A stretch of DNA of 64,000 nt from the NCBI RefSeq assembly GCF_900454495.1, contig NZ_UGSI01000001.1:2852001-2916000 (forward strand). The letters run 5' to 3'. The notes below the pieces were generated by a model. That model made no database searches. It was not told the origin of the DNA and saw only the letters and a program-made list of their open reading frames with translations. Shown in pieces: positions 42,771 through 51,360 of the stretch; the stretch's first letter is position 1; every line of letters starts with the position of its first letter. The position numbers were made by a program, and so were the translations under genes. This DNA is from Paenibacillus macerans. GTDB lineage: Bacteria; Bacillota; Bacilli; Paenibacillales; Paenibacillaceae.

Positions 42771-43544
42771 TTAAATATGCACCCTCAATTCGTCGATGAT
42801 CCGCTCGGCCGCGGCTTCCCCCGCCCGAATACACTCCTGCGATTTGGAAAAATCGAAGGCGGCGATATGCCCTACCTCGGGCCGGATCACCCAGTTCGCC
42901 AAGCGGAGGCTGGTTCGCTTGCGCTCCGCCGTCATCAGGCTGTAGGAACGGTATACGACCTCCACCATATTCCGGGGCAGTTTCGGCTCATGCTCCCTGG
43001 TCACATCGACGGCAATAATCAGGTCCAAGCCCTCGGACTTCAACTCTTCCACCGGCAAATTGTTGAGGACCCCGCCGTCCACCAGCATCTTCTCCTCTGC
43101 CATCACGGGCGCAAAAACCCCGGGAAAAGCCGTCGTGGCCCGAAGCGCCAGCCCAATGTCCCCACGCTCGATGATCACCTGCTTTCCCGTGATTAAATCG
43201 ACGGAGACCGCTTTAAAGCGAATCGGGAAATCTTCGATTTGCAGCGCTTCTTTGCCATGCCGTTTCATCAGTCCTTGAACCGTGTTGTAAATGCTGTCGC
43301 CTCCGATCAGTCCCCGCCGCCTGATTCCCAAATCGATCAAACGGTACTTCGGTGTCGTCCGGATCAGCTCCTCGATGTCCCCGGGAGAAATGCCGGCCGC
43401 ATACAAGCCCCCGATGGCTCCGCCCATGCTCGTCCCGGCGATGCAGTCGATCGGAATACAGTGCTTGTCGAACACCTTCAACACGCCCAGGTGAGCCAGT
43501 CCGCGCACCGCGCCGCCGCCCAACACCAAACCGATTTTTCCCAT
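42771..43544 (-). CDS. Patatin-like phospholipase
   Basis: About 257 residues from the ATG at 43544 (GAGGGG upstream). The glycine-rich oxyanion loop is LVLGGGAVRGLAHLGVL, the nucleophile elbow GTSMGG holds the catalytic Ser, and MLVDGGVLNNLPV holds the catalytic Asp of the Ser-Asp dyad. This is the bacterial NTE/RssA-like type of patatin, a predicted cytoplasmic serine lipase or esterase. There is no signal peptide. The substrate is unknown. Confidence 0.92.
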   Translation of the reverse strand: MGKIGLVLGGGAVRGLAHLGVLKVFDKHCIPIDCIAGTSMGGAIGGLYAAGISPGDIEELIRTTPKYRLIDLGIRRRGLIGGDSIYNTVQGLMKRHGKEALQIEDFPIRFKAVSVDLITGKQVIIERGDIGLALRATTAFPGVFAPVMAEEKMLVDGGVLNNLPVEELKSEGLDLIIAVDVTREHEPKLPRNMVEVVYRSYSLMTAERKRTSLRLANWVIRPEVGHIAAFDFSKSQECIRAGEAAAERIIDELRVHI

Positions 43545-43792
43545 CTTTAACCCCTCATTATGATCGATTCTCATTTGTCTTCATTTTATACCTGCGCTTT
43601 TTGTCCCGGCAATCGTTCTTCACCTTTGCCCTCGATCGGATTCGTGCCCGACCGGATGTTTAACCCGCTTGCCGGTCCGGGTCTCCTGCCCGCCGATATC
43701 GCTCCCTTCGCCATAGCAGAGCGGCATTCCGAGTCTCGTGAAATGCAACAGAGCATGCGATTTTCGTCGAAATTACTCGAAGATAACTTGTT

Positions 43793-43930
43793 AAATGCAA
43801 AAGTGCAGTTCATATCCGGTTATATAGATACTTTTTATTAAATCGCCCCGGATGAGATGCATTTTTGCATTTCAATCGCGCTAAAATGGCAGATCGTAAA
43901 AAATCAAATGCACTTTCGGCTTTTGCATTT
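43793..43930. repeat. Inverted-repeat region with AAATGCAAAAG arms
   Basis: AAATGCAAAAG at 43793-43803 is complementary to 43920-43930, and ATGCATTTTTGCATTT lies between them. The gap between the patatin and sleB genes (about 500 bases) holds no convincing gene. Confidence 0.5.
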
Positions 43931-44051
43931 GATTCAGTCAAGCCGCGAAAATTCGAGAGCGCCCGGTAAAGTGTTCCATGCCAAATGTTGAGGGTTGTTC
44001 ACCTTTCTCCCCCCACCATACAATGGATACCATGGAAGGAGGTGATCCGCC

Positions 44052-44696
44052 GTGAAGTTATTCCGGGGACTGATATTCGTTATGGTCATAACCTTCGGAT
44101 TTGGATTCTACGGCGAAACCACGCAGGCTGCGGCCAGCACGCTGCAAGCGGGCAGTACCGGCGGCGATGTATGGGATCTCCAATACCGGCTGAAGGCGCT
44201 TGGTTTGTTTAACCAGCAGTTGACCGGCTTTTATGGGACTCACACGAAGGCTGCGGTACAAAGCTTCCAGCGAAATTACGGGCTCCAGATTGATGGGAAG
44301 GCCGGTCCGCAAACCTGGCGGGCGCTCAAAAAATACTCGCTGAATCAAAGCGAGATGGATATTCTGGCTAGGGTGATCTACAGTGAAGCCAGGGGAGAAC
44401 CGTACGTGGGTCAGGTAGCTGTCGGCGCTGTTGTGATGAATCGGATTCAATCCGATCGGTTTCCCGACAATATACGGGATGTCGTGTTCCAGCGCGGTGC
44501 GTTTACGGCCGTAGATGACGGACAGTTCTGGCTTAAGCCGGACAAAACGGCTTATCTGGCTGCGCAGGATGCCGTCCGCGGATGGGACCCGACCTACAAT
44601 TCGCTGTTTTATTTTAATCCGAAAACAGCGACAAGCGCCTGGATTTGGACACGTCCGCAAAACGTTACCATAGGCAATCATATATTTACCGACTAA
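44052..44696 (+). CDS. sleB: Spore cortex-lytic enzyme, SleB type
   Basis: A 214-residue exported cell-wall hydrolase. A signal peptide (LFRGLIFVMVITFGFGFYG, cut near TQA) is followed by a peptidoglycan-binding domain (GSTGGDVWDLQYRLKALG, FGT-type end at TKAAVQSFQRNYGLQIDG) and a Hydrolase_2 domain (ILARVIYSEARGEPYVGQVAVGAVVMNR) whose Glu is the likely catalytic residue of this lytic transglycosylase family. The signal peptide plus PG-binding domain favour SleB over CwlJ. The start is GTG with GGAGGTGAT. No ypeB follows, although Bacillus sleB is usually paired with it. Confidence 0.9.
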   Translation: MKLFRGLIFVMVITFGFGFYGETTQAAASTLQAGSTGGDVWDLQYRLKALGLFNQQLTGFYGTHTKAAVQSFQRNYGLQIDGKAGPQTWRALKKYSLNQSEMDILARVIYSEARGEPYVGQVAVGAVVMNRIQSDRFPDNIRDVVFQRGAFTAVDDGQFWLKPDKTAYLAAQDAVRGWDPTYNSLFYFNPKTATSAWIWTRPQNVTIGNHIFTD

Positions 44697-44709
44697 TCCG
44701 GCAAAACCG

Positions 44710-44748
44710 GGACAGGAACTGCAGCTGCGCTGCCGCCTGTCCTTTTTT
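44710..44748 (+). terminator. Terminator of sleB
   Basis: GGACAGG pairs with CCTGTCC around a GCAGC/GCTGC inner stem and is followed by six T. Confidence 0.9.
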
Positions 44749-44856
44749 ACATAGTTTCGTTCTGTTTGCATCGGGCCTAAGAAATTTTTGACATTCATAA
44801 TTAGGCTTAGGCTCGGAAACAATTTTTCTTAGTCCGTCAAATTTAAAAAGATAGGT

Positions 44857-45450
44857 GTGTACAGCTTTATGTATTTGACCCCGCGATTGTATCACTTCAT
44901 CGTACGCCCCAGATGGTTTACCGAAAAATATATTCACAACCATATTCGAGACCGTTTCTCCTTGGAAAATAAAATGGTTCTTGATTTTGGCTGCGGAACC
45001 GGGGCGAACTGTTGCATAAGTCAGGCTGAGCATTATTGCGGAATCGATCTTGATAGGCGGAGAATCGGCTTTGCCAAACGGTTGTTTCCAAACCACACTT
45101 TTGTCGTATTTGACGGAAAGCAAATCCCGCTGCCTGATCAAACGGTGGATCTCATATTGATTATCGCGGTTCTTCACCATATTCCGAACGAGCTCATTAC
45201 CTACTATTTATATGAGTTCCGCAGAGTTTTGAAGCCGAGCGGCAACATGGCCGTTATTGAACCTTATTTATGTCAAAAAAATAAATTCAATAATTGGTTT
45301 ATGAAGCGATATGACGACGGGAACTACATTCGCAATGAAAATGACTATCTCCAGCTATTTAAAAACGCGCGGTATGATTGTAAAGTGTTAGAAAAATTCA
45401 GAAAGTGTTTCCTGTACAATGAAATTTTTTTTAGCGCCACCCCTAAATAA
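44857..45450 (+). CDS. SAM-dependent methyltransferase (class I)
   Basis: A 197-residue Methyltransf_11-like protein. SAM-binding motif I is VLDFGCGTGANC, motif II CGIDLDRRRIGFAK, then VFDGKQIPLPDQTVDLILIIAVLHHI and a post-core VLKPSGNMAVIEP. The substrate is unknown. The gene is clearly more AT-rich than its surroundings, and its start (GTG 44857 or ATG 44869) has only a weak ribosome site. Acquisition by transfer is possible. It stands alone between sleB and the aminoglycoside gene. Confidence 0.82.
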   Translation: MYSFMYLTPRLYHFIVRPRWFTEKYIHNHIRDRFSLENKMVLDFGCGTGANCCISQAEHYCGIDLDRRRIGFAKRLFPNHTFVVFDGKQIPLPDQTVDLILIIAVLHHIPNELITYYLYEFRRVLKPSGNMAVIEPYLCQKNKFNNWFMKRYDDGNYIRNENDYLQLFKNARYDCKVLEKFRKCFLYNEIFFSATPK

Positions 45451-45571
45451 AGCTTTAACCTTCAATCCCCATATGTTGACAGAACAACATGAAATATAGC
45501 AATATCGAATAAACGGATAGGCTTCAAATTTTTTAGAATAAAAGATCTAAGCCTGAACGGAGGGCTATGCA

Positions 45572-46435
45572 TTGAGAAGCGAGCAGGAAATGATGAACCT
45601 GTTTTTGGATTTCGCCGCGAAAGAGGATAGAATCCGCTTGGTAACTATGGAAGGGTCGCGCACCAACGTGAACATTCCTCCCGATTCATTCCAGGATTTC
45701 GACATTTCTTATTTTGTTACGGATATGGATTTTTTCAAGGAAAGCGATGAATGGCTCGGCGTTTTCGGCAAGCGCATCATGATGCAAAAACCCGAGGATA
45801 TGGAGCTGTTCCCCCCTGAACTGGGCAACTGGTTCTCCTATATCATTCTTTTCGAGGATGGCAACAAACTGGATCTGACCCTGATTCCCGTGAACGAGTC
45901 GGAGCTTTATTTCGCCGAAAGCGACGGTTTGGTGAAGGTATTGCTTGATAAAGACCGTCTCGTCAAAAATGAAGCGACCGCAACCGACCGCGGATATTGG
46001 CTTAAAAAGCCGACCGCCAGGGAGTTTGATGATTGCTGCAACGAGTTCTGGATGGTTTCGACCTATGTCGTCAAAGGGCTGGCGAGACAAGAAATCCTGT
46101 TTGCCATCGATCATTTGAACGAAATCGCACGGCCCAATTTGCTGCGGATGATGGCCTGGCACATCGGCTCGGTGCACGGGTATACGTTTAGCGTAGGGAA
46201 AAACTATAAATTTATCGACCGCTATCTGCCGCGCGAAGATTGGGAAACATTGCTGTCAACCTATAACGGAACCGGTTATCCGGAAATGTGGCGGTCTTTG
46301 TTTACTTGTTACGAACTGTTTAGAAAATACTCCAAAGCGGTGGCGGAAAGCCTTGGGATTACATACCCGGATTATGATGAAGCTATTACGAAATATACCG
46401 GGGCGATTTATGATTCGTTGCCGGAAACGAGGTAA
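45572..46435 (+). CDS. Aminoglycoside 6-adenylyltransferase, AadK-like
   Basis: A 287-residue ANT(6) family nucleotidyltransferase. It has RLVTMEGSRTNVN (GS motif of the polymerase-beta fold), QDFDISYFVTDMDFF carrying the two metal-binding Asp, and KLDLTLIPVNE with the third acidic position, followed by the helical C-terminal domain (FWMVSTYVVKGLARQEI). Such enzymes adenylate streptomycin; chromosomal AadK of B. subtilis gives low-level resistance. TTG start after GGAGGG. The gene is monocistronic. Confidence 0.9.
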   Translation: MRSEQEMMNLFLDFAAKEDRIRLVTMEGSRTNVNIPPDSFQDFDISYFVTDMDFFKESDEWLGVFGKRIMMQKPEDMELFPPELGNWFSYIILFEDGNKLDLTLIPVNESELYFAESDGLVKVLLDKDRLVKNEATATDRGYWLKKPTAREFDDCCNEFWMVSTYVVKGLARQEILFAIDHLNEIARPNLLRMMAWHIGSVHGYTFSVGKNYKFIDRYLPREDWETLLSTYNGTGYPEMWRSLFTCYELFRKYSKAVAESLGITYPDYDEAITKYTGAIYDSLPETR

Positions 46436-46468
46436 ACTCTTTGCACATTGCCCCTTCGGCAAGCGAAA

Positions 46469-46494
46469 ACCGCCGGAGAACTTGCTCCGGCGGT
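46469..46494 (+). terminator. Hairpin after the aminoglycoside adenylyltransferase gene
   Basis: ACCGCCGGAG and CTCCGGCGGT form a perfect 10-bp stem with a 6-base loop. The following GTTTC is a short T-run, so termination is probable. Confidence 0.65.
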
Positions 46495-46526
46495 GTTTCG
46501 GATGCGCGGATTTAGTCGCAGCCTCT

Positions 46527-46541
46527 CCCCCCCCCCCCCCC
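46527..46541 (+). repeat. Poly-C tract of 15
   Basis: Fifteen consecutive C in the convergent gap between the adenylyltransferase gene and the DUF4179 gene. Its length may vary, or be a sequencing artefact. Confidence 0.8.
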
Positions 46542-46607
46542 GCTGAACACGTGCTCTATGAATATGGCGGTGAATTATGGCGTTTTTTTCTCGGCCTGCC
46601 CTTTACG

Positions 46608-48116
46608 TCATGGCTCTAAATCAATCTCAAGCGTCTTATCCACCGGAACGGGATCCGTCTCCCGCATCATGCGAATTTCGTAGGTATCCTGTTTTGGGAC
46701 CAAAAAGGACAATTCGTACTCCTCTTTCCCCTCGGACGGAATAATCAGTTCCTTTCTTAAGTCCGCTTTTTCCCCGTAATACTCTTTCCAAAGCTCAGGG
46801 GACTTCTCTTTATCCGGGCGCAACGAAGGAATTTCAAAATGGATGCTCATGCGATTCTCCGCTTTTTGCAGTACTTTAAGCTTTAACCAACCGTCTTCAT
46901 ACCGCGCCTGCGTAATCGTCATTTCCTTGCCTTTAAAACGGATCGGTTTCGGCAGGTCTTCGTTCAAGCTTAGCGTAAACGTATCGCTTCCCGTCCAGTC
47001 CGATATTTCCACAGCGTCGACATGAAGCGTCAAACTGTTCACCGTCTCGTCAAAAAACGGGGAGGAGTTAAATGTCAACTCGATTACGCCCGGCTGAAAC
47101 TTATCGTTCACGGGCTGATATTTGGTCCGATAGGTGTCCAGGGGATACACCTTGCCGTTATTATCCGTTAATCGTATGACATCGTGCCCTCCGTCTCCGG
47201 CCAAATCAAGATCGAGCCTATAGTCTTTGCTGTTATCCAGCCGCAGTTCGGCGTAGGTATTCAGAGGAGTAATCTTGATATTGTCCAGCACCAATCCCCC
47301 GATATCCGGGTCGCCAGCAACCTTAATCTGCTGTTTTGCCTGAATGAACCAGTCTTCCACTAATTCGGACGGGGCAAACGGTACATTCATATCATACTCC
47401 CGGTCCTCACGGCCTGAAGAGTCATCGCCCACAAAGAGTTTAAAACTTAAAGTGTCGGGATTTCCCTTGAGAAACGCCTGAACTTCTTCCGGGTCCAGTT
47501 CCATGATTTCCGAAATAACCAAAATCGGCTCTCCCGTTTCCTGATCGGTGATAATGTCCTCGCTGCCGCTCCCTTCAATCATCTCGAAGTCCAAGTTTTG
47601 TACAGCATAATGGTCGGCCGTTCTGTCGAGCGTCAAGCTGCCATCGGGATTTTGGGCGAGATGGTCTTTGATTCCATCCGTTTGAATAAACGCCTTGTAC
47701 ATCAGTTTATCGCTGGTCAGATAGACGTCCGCCAGGCTTACCTTCATATCCCCGAACTGCTGAATCACCGGTTCAAAGGGAGTGTACTTATGAGCGGCGG
47801 CGTTTTCTACCCCGTCCTGGCTGCGGATTGCGTCCAGCCAGTCGGCGGCGACCGAAATGCCGGGGATTTGCTTGAGCATGCTGGCAAACGCCGGAGATAT
47901 CTCCGCCGAAACGAACAAGATTGAAACGGCGGCCGCCCCTGCGGCTAACCCAATAAATAAAGGCTTTCTTTTTTTCGGAAGGGAGGGCACCTTGTTGTTC
48001 TCACTATGTAACGCGATATTCCGGGCAAAATCCCTCAGCGATTCTGGGGCCGTTAACTGGTTCAGCGACCACGTCATCTCACTTTTCAAATTCATTTCAA
48101 TCTTTGTATCCGGCAT
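46608..48116 (-). CDS. DUF4179 anti-sigma-factor-like membrane protein
   Basis: A 502-residue single-pass protein. About 50 cytoplasmic residues (TWSLNQLTAPESLRDFARNI) precede one membrane segment (PLFIGLAAGAAAVSILFVSA), then a large extracytoplasmic part starting with the DUF4179 region (SPAFASMLKQIPGISVAADW, FGDMKVSLADVYLTSDKLMYKAFI). Proteins of this form are encoded next to ECF sigma factors and are thought to hold the sigma factor inactive. It overlaps the sigma gene by 20 bases. The inducing signal is unknown. Confidence 0.88.
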   Translation of the reverse strand: MPDTKIEMNLKSEMTWSLNQLTAPESLRDFARNIALHSENNKVPSLPKKRKPLFIGLAAGAAAVSILFVSAEISPAFASMLKQIPGISVAADWLDAIRSQDGVENAAAHKYTPFEPVIQQFGDMKVSLADVYLTSDKLMYKAFIQTDGIKDHLAQNPDGSLTLDRTADHYAVQNLDFEMIEGSGSEDIITDQETGEPILVISEIMELDPEEVQAFLKGNPDTLSFKLFVGDDSSGREDREYDMNVPFAPSELVEDWFIQAKQQIKVAGDPDIGGLVLDNIKITPLNTYAELRLDNSKDYRLDLDLAGDGGHDVIRLTDNNGKVYPLDTYRTKYQPVNDKFQPGVIELTFNSSPFFDETVNSLTLHVDAVEISDWTGSDTFTLSLNEDLPKPIRFKGKEMTITQARYEDGWLKLKVLQKAENRMSIHFEIPSLRPDKEKSPELWKEYYGEKADLRKELIIPSEGKEEYELSFLVPKQDTYEIRMMRETDPVPVDKTLEIDLEP

Positions 48117-48678
48117 TCATCATCACCTTCCTGTTTCCGTTAGATTGATAAAGCTTGAGCAGTTTGTGCCGGGCGCGATGGAGCCGGGATTTTACCGTTC
48201 CTTCCTTCACGCCGAGCGTGGCCGCAATCTCCTCGATGGACATTTCCTGATAGTAAAAAAGCAGGACCACCGAACGATGTTGAATGTCCAGCGACATCAC
48301 CTGGGAGAGCAGGCTGTGCTGTTCCTCTTTTTTCAATAGGGCGTCGATCGGCTGCGCCCCCTGATCCACTGGCTCCAAATGCTCCAACCCCTCCGTCATC
48401 CTGTTCAGCCGCGAACGCTTCCGCGCCAGATCGATCGCTCTCATGGCGCACAGATGCTTGAACCAGCCGGTAAAATTGCGGATTTCCTTGCCGTTCATAA
48501 TGGCCCTGTAAGCCTCGATCAAGGCGTTCTGGACGGCATCTTCCGCCAGATGCGACGAGCGCAATATCGCGGCGGACGCGCTGTATACCCGGTCCAGCAG
48601 CGGTTCGACCAGCTTGTAAAACGCCTCCCGATCGCCGTTCCTGCAGCGCTCTATCCACTCTTGTTCCTCTTGCATCAT
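48097..48678 (-). CDS. ECF-type RNA polymerase sigma factor
   Basis: A 193-residue ECF sigma factor. Region 2 (LVEPLLDRVYSASAAILRSSHLAEDAVQNALIEAYR) binds the core enzyme and the -10 element, and region 4 (VVLLFYYQEMSIEEIAATLGVKEGTVKSRLHRAR) recognises the -35 element. It is cotranscribed with the DUF4179 anti-sigma gene. No clear ECF-type autoregulatory promoter was recognised upstream. Confidence 0.92.
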   Translation of the reverse strand: MMQEEQEWIERCRNGDREAFYKLVEPLLDRVYSASAAILRSSHLAEDAVQNALIEAYRAIMNGKEIRNFTGWFKHLCAMRAIDLARKRSRLNRMTEGLEHLEPVDQGAQPIDALLKKEEQHSLLSQVMSLDIQHRSVVLLFYYQEMSIEEIAATLGVKEGTVKSRLHRARHKLLKLYQSNGNRKVMMNAGYKD

Positions 48679-48750
48679 TTATCACTTCCTAAAGTTGATC
48701 TCGATATATAGGCGAACCCTGTTTGGCACCGGTTCATTTTTTCCCGAAGA

Positions 48751-48799
48751 AAAAAATAACGCCTCCTTTTGGATTTAACCGGCTCCAAAGAAGGCGCTG
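48751..48799 (-). terminator. Terminator of the UvrC-like gene
   Basis: On the minus strand GCGCCTTCTTTGGA pairs imperfectly with TCCAAAAGGAGGCG, followed by TTATTTTTTT. Confidence 0.75.
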
Positions 48800-48876
48800 T
48801 GCAGGAGACTAAGACTAAAGCTTATCGTTCCCGGCCCAAACCGGGCATGGCGGACTTCCCCGATTCCAGACGGTTC

Positions 48877-49956
48877 TCAAGGGCGAGGGAGAATATTGTC
48901 CAATGCCGAGGCGATCCGCAAACGGTCCCGCGCTTCGATCCATTCCTCCGGAACGGTCAGATGCCGGCAGGCGCTGCTCTGCAGATAGCTGTAAATGATC
49001 TGCGCTTCATCGATTTCATCGCGGGCAAGCGCGCTGGAGGGCCGCGTCTTCTCCGCTCCGAAGCAGCCGAGCATCGCCTCCGTGATCTCGGCCCGCAGTT
49101 GCTCTGCCGCCGTATCGGCAACATGATACTTTTCCCTGAAAAGCACGCGATTCCGCTTCACCAGAAACAGCTTGAACGTCTGATCGTCCAACGCTTCAAC
49201 GATGGCGAGGCTGCGGTTTTGCACGGTGAATTGGATCATTTTTTCCTTATTCAACAGCAGGCTTACCGCTTGAAGCGAATCCCTGTACCTGGCCGCGGCT
49301 TCAAAATCATACCGTTCGGCCGCCGCCGCCATCTCTTGTTCCATAACCTCGTATATACTGCGGTCGCTTCCCGCCAGCAGGGCGATGAAGCGGTCGACAA
49401 TCCGCTCGTATTCCCGGACCGCTTCACCTCCGAGGCACATGCCCCGGCATAACCCAAGCGAATAATTCAAGCAGGGGGCTTGGCCGACGGAAGACCGGGC
49501 GCAGGCGATTTGCAGACACTCCTGAATCTCCCGGACCGCCTCCAGAACGGTGTTTTTGCTGGCCGTATAGGGGCCGAACCACACCTCCCCGGCCTCCCCG
49601 CTGCCCGGATGATGGGTGACTTCAATGCGGCGGAAGCCGTTTCCCGGCCGGATGGCGATATAAACATAAGCGAGCGGGTTTTTCATTTTTTTGTTGTATA
49701 CCGGCTTCCATTCGCGAATTAACCGGCATTCCAGCATTAACGCTTCGAATTCGGTATCGGTCACCCGTATTTCCAGGTCCTTGACGTTGTTGACCAGCCT
49801 TTTGATTTTATTGGAATGGGGTGCGGAAGGATAAAAATAAGACCGGACCCGCTGCTGCAAATTTTTTGACTTGCCGACGTACAAAATCCCCCCGTTCCCG
49901 TCTTTCATCAAGTAGACTCCCGGCGATGACGGCAGATTTCCCAGCTTGTCCTTCAT
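48877..49956 (-). CDS. UvrC-like GIY-YIG nuclease
   Basis: About 359 residues from the ATG at 49956 (GGGGAGG upstream); the longer open frame is discarded for lack of similarity. The GIY-YIG domain is in LPSSPGVYLMKDGNGGILYVGKSKNLQQRVRSYF, matching the N-terminal nuclease of UvrC. A cysteine-containing UvrC linker follows (CLNYSLGLCRGMCLGG), then a UVR-like helical pair (MEQEMAAAAERYDFEAAARYRDSL). The C-terminal RNase H-like nuclease and HhH domains of UvrC are absent. Such short forms resemble Cho, which makes 3' incisions in nucleotide excision repair. Confidence 0.88.
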   Translation of the reverse strand: MKDKLGNLPSSPGVYLMKDGNGGILYVGKSKNLQQRVRSYFYPSAPHSNKIKRLVNNVKDLEIRVTDTEFEALMLECRLIREWKPVYNKKMKNPLAYVYIAIRPGNGFRRIEVTHHPGSGEAGEVWFGPYTASKNTVLEAVREIQECLQIACARSSVGQAPCLNYSLGLCRGMCLGGEAVREYERIVDRFIALLAGSDRSIYEVMEQEMAAAAERYDFEAAARYRDSLQAVSLLLNKEKMIQFTVQNRSLAIVEALDDQTFKLFLVKRNRVLFREKYHVADTAAEQLRAEITEAMLGCFGAEKTRPSSALARDEIDEAQIIYSYLQSSACRHLTVPEEWIEARDRLRIASALDNILPRP

Positions 49957-50074
49957 CTTGGCGCCTCCCCCTCCCCAATCAGCTTGGCTCTTTGAAGTTA
50001 CCATAAAAACCGGGCGCATCATAGAGGCTGTCCACTGTTTTCCCGCTGCTTCATCATCGGTCCCCAAAGCTGAT

Positions 50075-50104
50075 TTGTGCAAAATGTAACAAACTAGATT
50101 GACA
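50075..50104 (+). promoter_or_regulatory. Possible Rex/Fnr-like box and -35 element before fdhD
   Basis: TTGTGCAAAATGTAACAA (50075-50092) matches the Rex pattern TTGTGAA-N4-TTCACAA at 11 of 14 defined positions and resembles the box before fdhF. TTGACA follows at 50099-50104, but no good -10 box lies at normal spacing. Confidence 0.4.
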
Positions 50105-50205
50105 ATTTTGCTTCCAAAGTGGGAGCATGTAAGAAGCAATATTTTTCAATATTTTTCTATTGCATCCATAAACAAGATTCCTATCAAAACAAGGGTGATG
50201 TGAAA

Positions 50206-51024
50206 ATGAACTGGAATCCCCAGCACACGGAAGCCATCATACGTTACCGCGACGGGACCGTCACTGCGGCGGAAGATACCGTCGTATCCGAACAGCCGGT
50301 TACGCTCAAAATCAATGGCGAGGAATTCGTGACCCTCGTCTGCACGCCGGAATACATCGAAGACTTGGTGATCGGTTATCTGGCATCGGAAGGCATTATC
50401 GAACGCATGGACGACATCATGGAATTGTGGCTTGAGGAGGCGGGCGGCTTCGTTCATGTGACGTTAAAAGAGTGGAACCCCTTGCACCGCCAGCTGTTCG
50501 CCAAGCGTTACGTCACTTCGTGCTGCGGGGCGAGCCGGCACGGGTTTGTGTACGTCAACGACGCGCGGACGGCCAAGGTTTTGCTGGACCGGCAGGTGCA
50601 GCTTAGTTTTGCCGACTGTTTTCGGCTTATGGACGAGCTGCAGCGGGGGGCCGAATTGTTTCACCGTACCGGCGGCGTACACAGCGCGGCCCTCTGCGAT
50701 GCCGGCGGGATCCTGCTCGCCCGCAGCGACATCGGGCGCCATAACGCGCTCGATAAAATTTACGGCCACCGCCTGAGGCATGGCATGAGTCCGGACGGGC
50801 AAATCATCGCCTTCAGCGGCAGGATTTCCTCGGAAATCCTGCTCAAGGCGGCGAAGATCGGCTGCGCGGTCGTTTTATCCAAATCCGCCCCCACGGCGCT
50901 GGCCCTGGAGCTCGCCGAGCACCTCGGGATCACGACGGTCGGGTTTATCCGCGGTCATTCCTGCAACGTATATACCCATCCGGAGCGGATCAGCGGGTGC
51001 GGCCCGGAATCGCCGCTGCATTGA
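50206..51024 (+). CDS. fdhD: Formate dehydrogenase sulfurtransferase FdhD
   Basis: FdhD transfers sulfur from a cysteine desulfurase to the molybdenum cofactor of formate dehydrogenase, which is needed for activity. Recognisable segments are VTLVCTPEYIEDLVIGYLASEGII, RYVTSCCGAS carrying the functional cysteines, TGGVHSAAL, ARSDIGRHNALDKIYG and SGRISSEILLKAAKIG. The ATG at 50206 follows AAGGGTGAT. It is encoded 6 kb from fdhF and just before hydE and hydG, supporting a joint formate/hydrogen module. Confidence 0.95.
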   Translation: MNWNPQHTEAIIRYRDGTVTAAEDTVVSEQPVTLKINGEEFVTLVCTPEYIEDLVIGYLASEGIIERMDDIMELWLEEAGGFVHVTLKEWNPLHRQLFAKRYVTSCCGASRHGFVYVNDARTAKVLLDRQVQLSFADCFRLMDELQRGAELFHRTGGVHSAALCDAGGILLARSDIGRHNALDKIYGHRLRHGMSPDGQIIAFSGRISSEILLKAAKIGCAVVLSKSAPTALALELAEHLGITTVGFIRGHSCNVYTHPERISGCGPESPLH

Positions 51025-51095
51025 TTGCATCTTTGGAATCGGGAAAAACGGAATACCTAAGTTGAACTAAAGAATAGAGCGGGAGCAGGCAGGAG

Positions 51096-51136
51096 GGTTC
51101 AATATTCTAAGGAGTAGCGCTTTAGAATATTGAACC
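51096..51136. terminator. Perfect 15-bp inverted repeat after fdhD
   Basis: GGTTCAATATTCTAA pairs perfectly with 51122-51136, leaving an 11-base loop. There is no T-run after it, so it may be a terminator, a processing site or a protein-binding palindrome. The rest of the gap up to hydE holds a weaker CGGATTTCT/AGAAATCCG pair. Confidence 0.5.
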
Positions 51137-51360
51137 TAGGGGAAATGATCCTGAAGAAACTAAAAGCTTTCCGTAAGAAAGCTGCATCGGAAGCATATGC
51201 CTGGTCGCCTTTGTGAGCGGATTTCTGCCTTGTATGAATCTACTTAAACCTAGAAATCCGGGAACAACAGCGATCGTAAGCACATTTCACCCGGCTACCC
51301 TAATCCGTACAATCTTTTATTCAGCTTATAACAAGCCGATCAAGTTATTGATTTTCAGGA

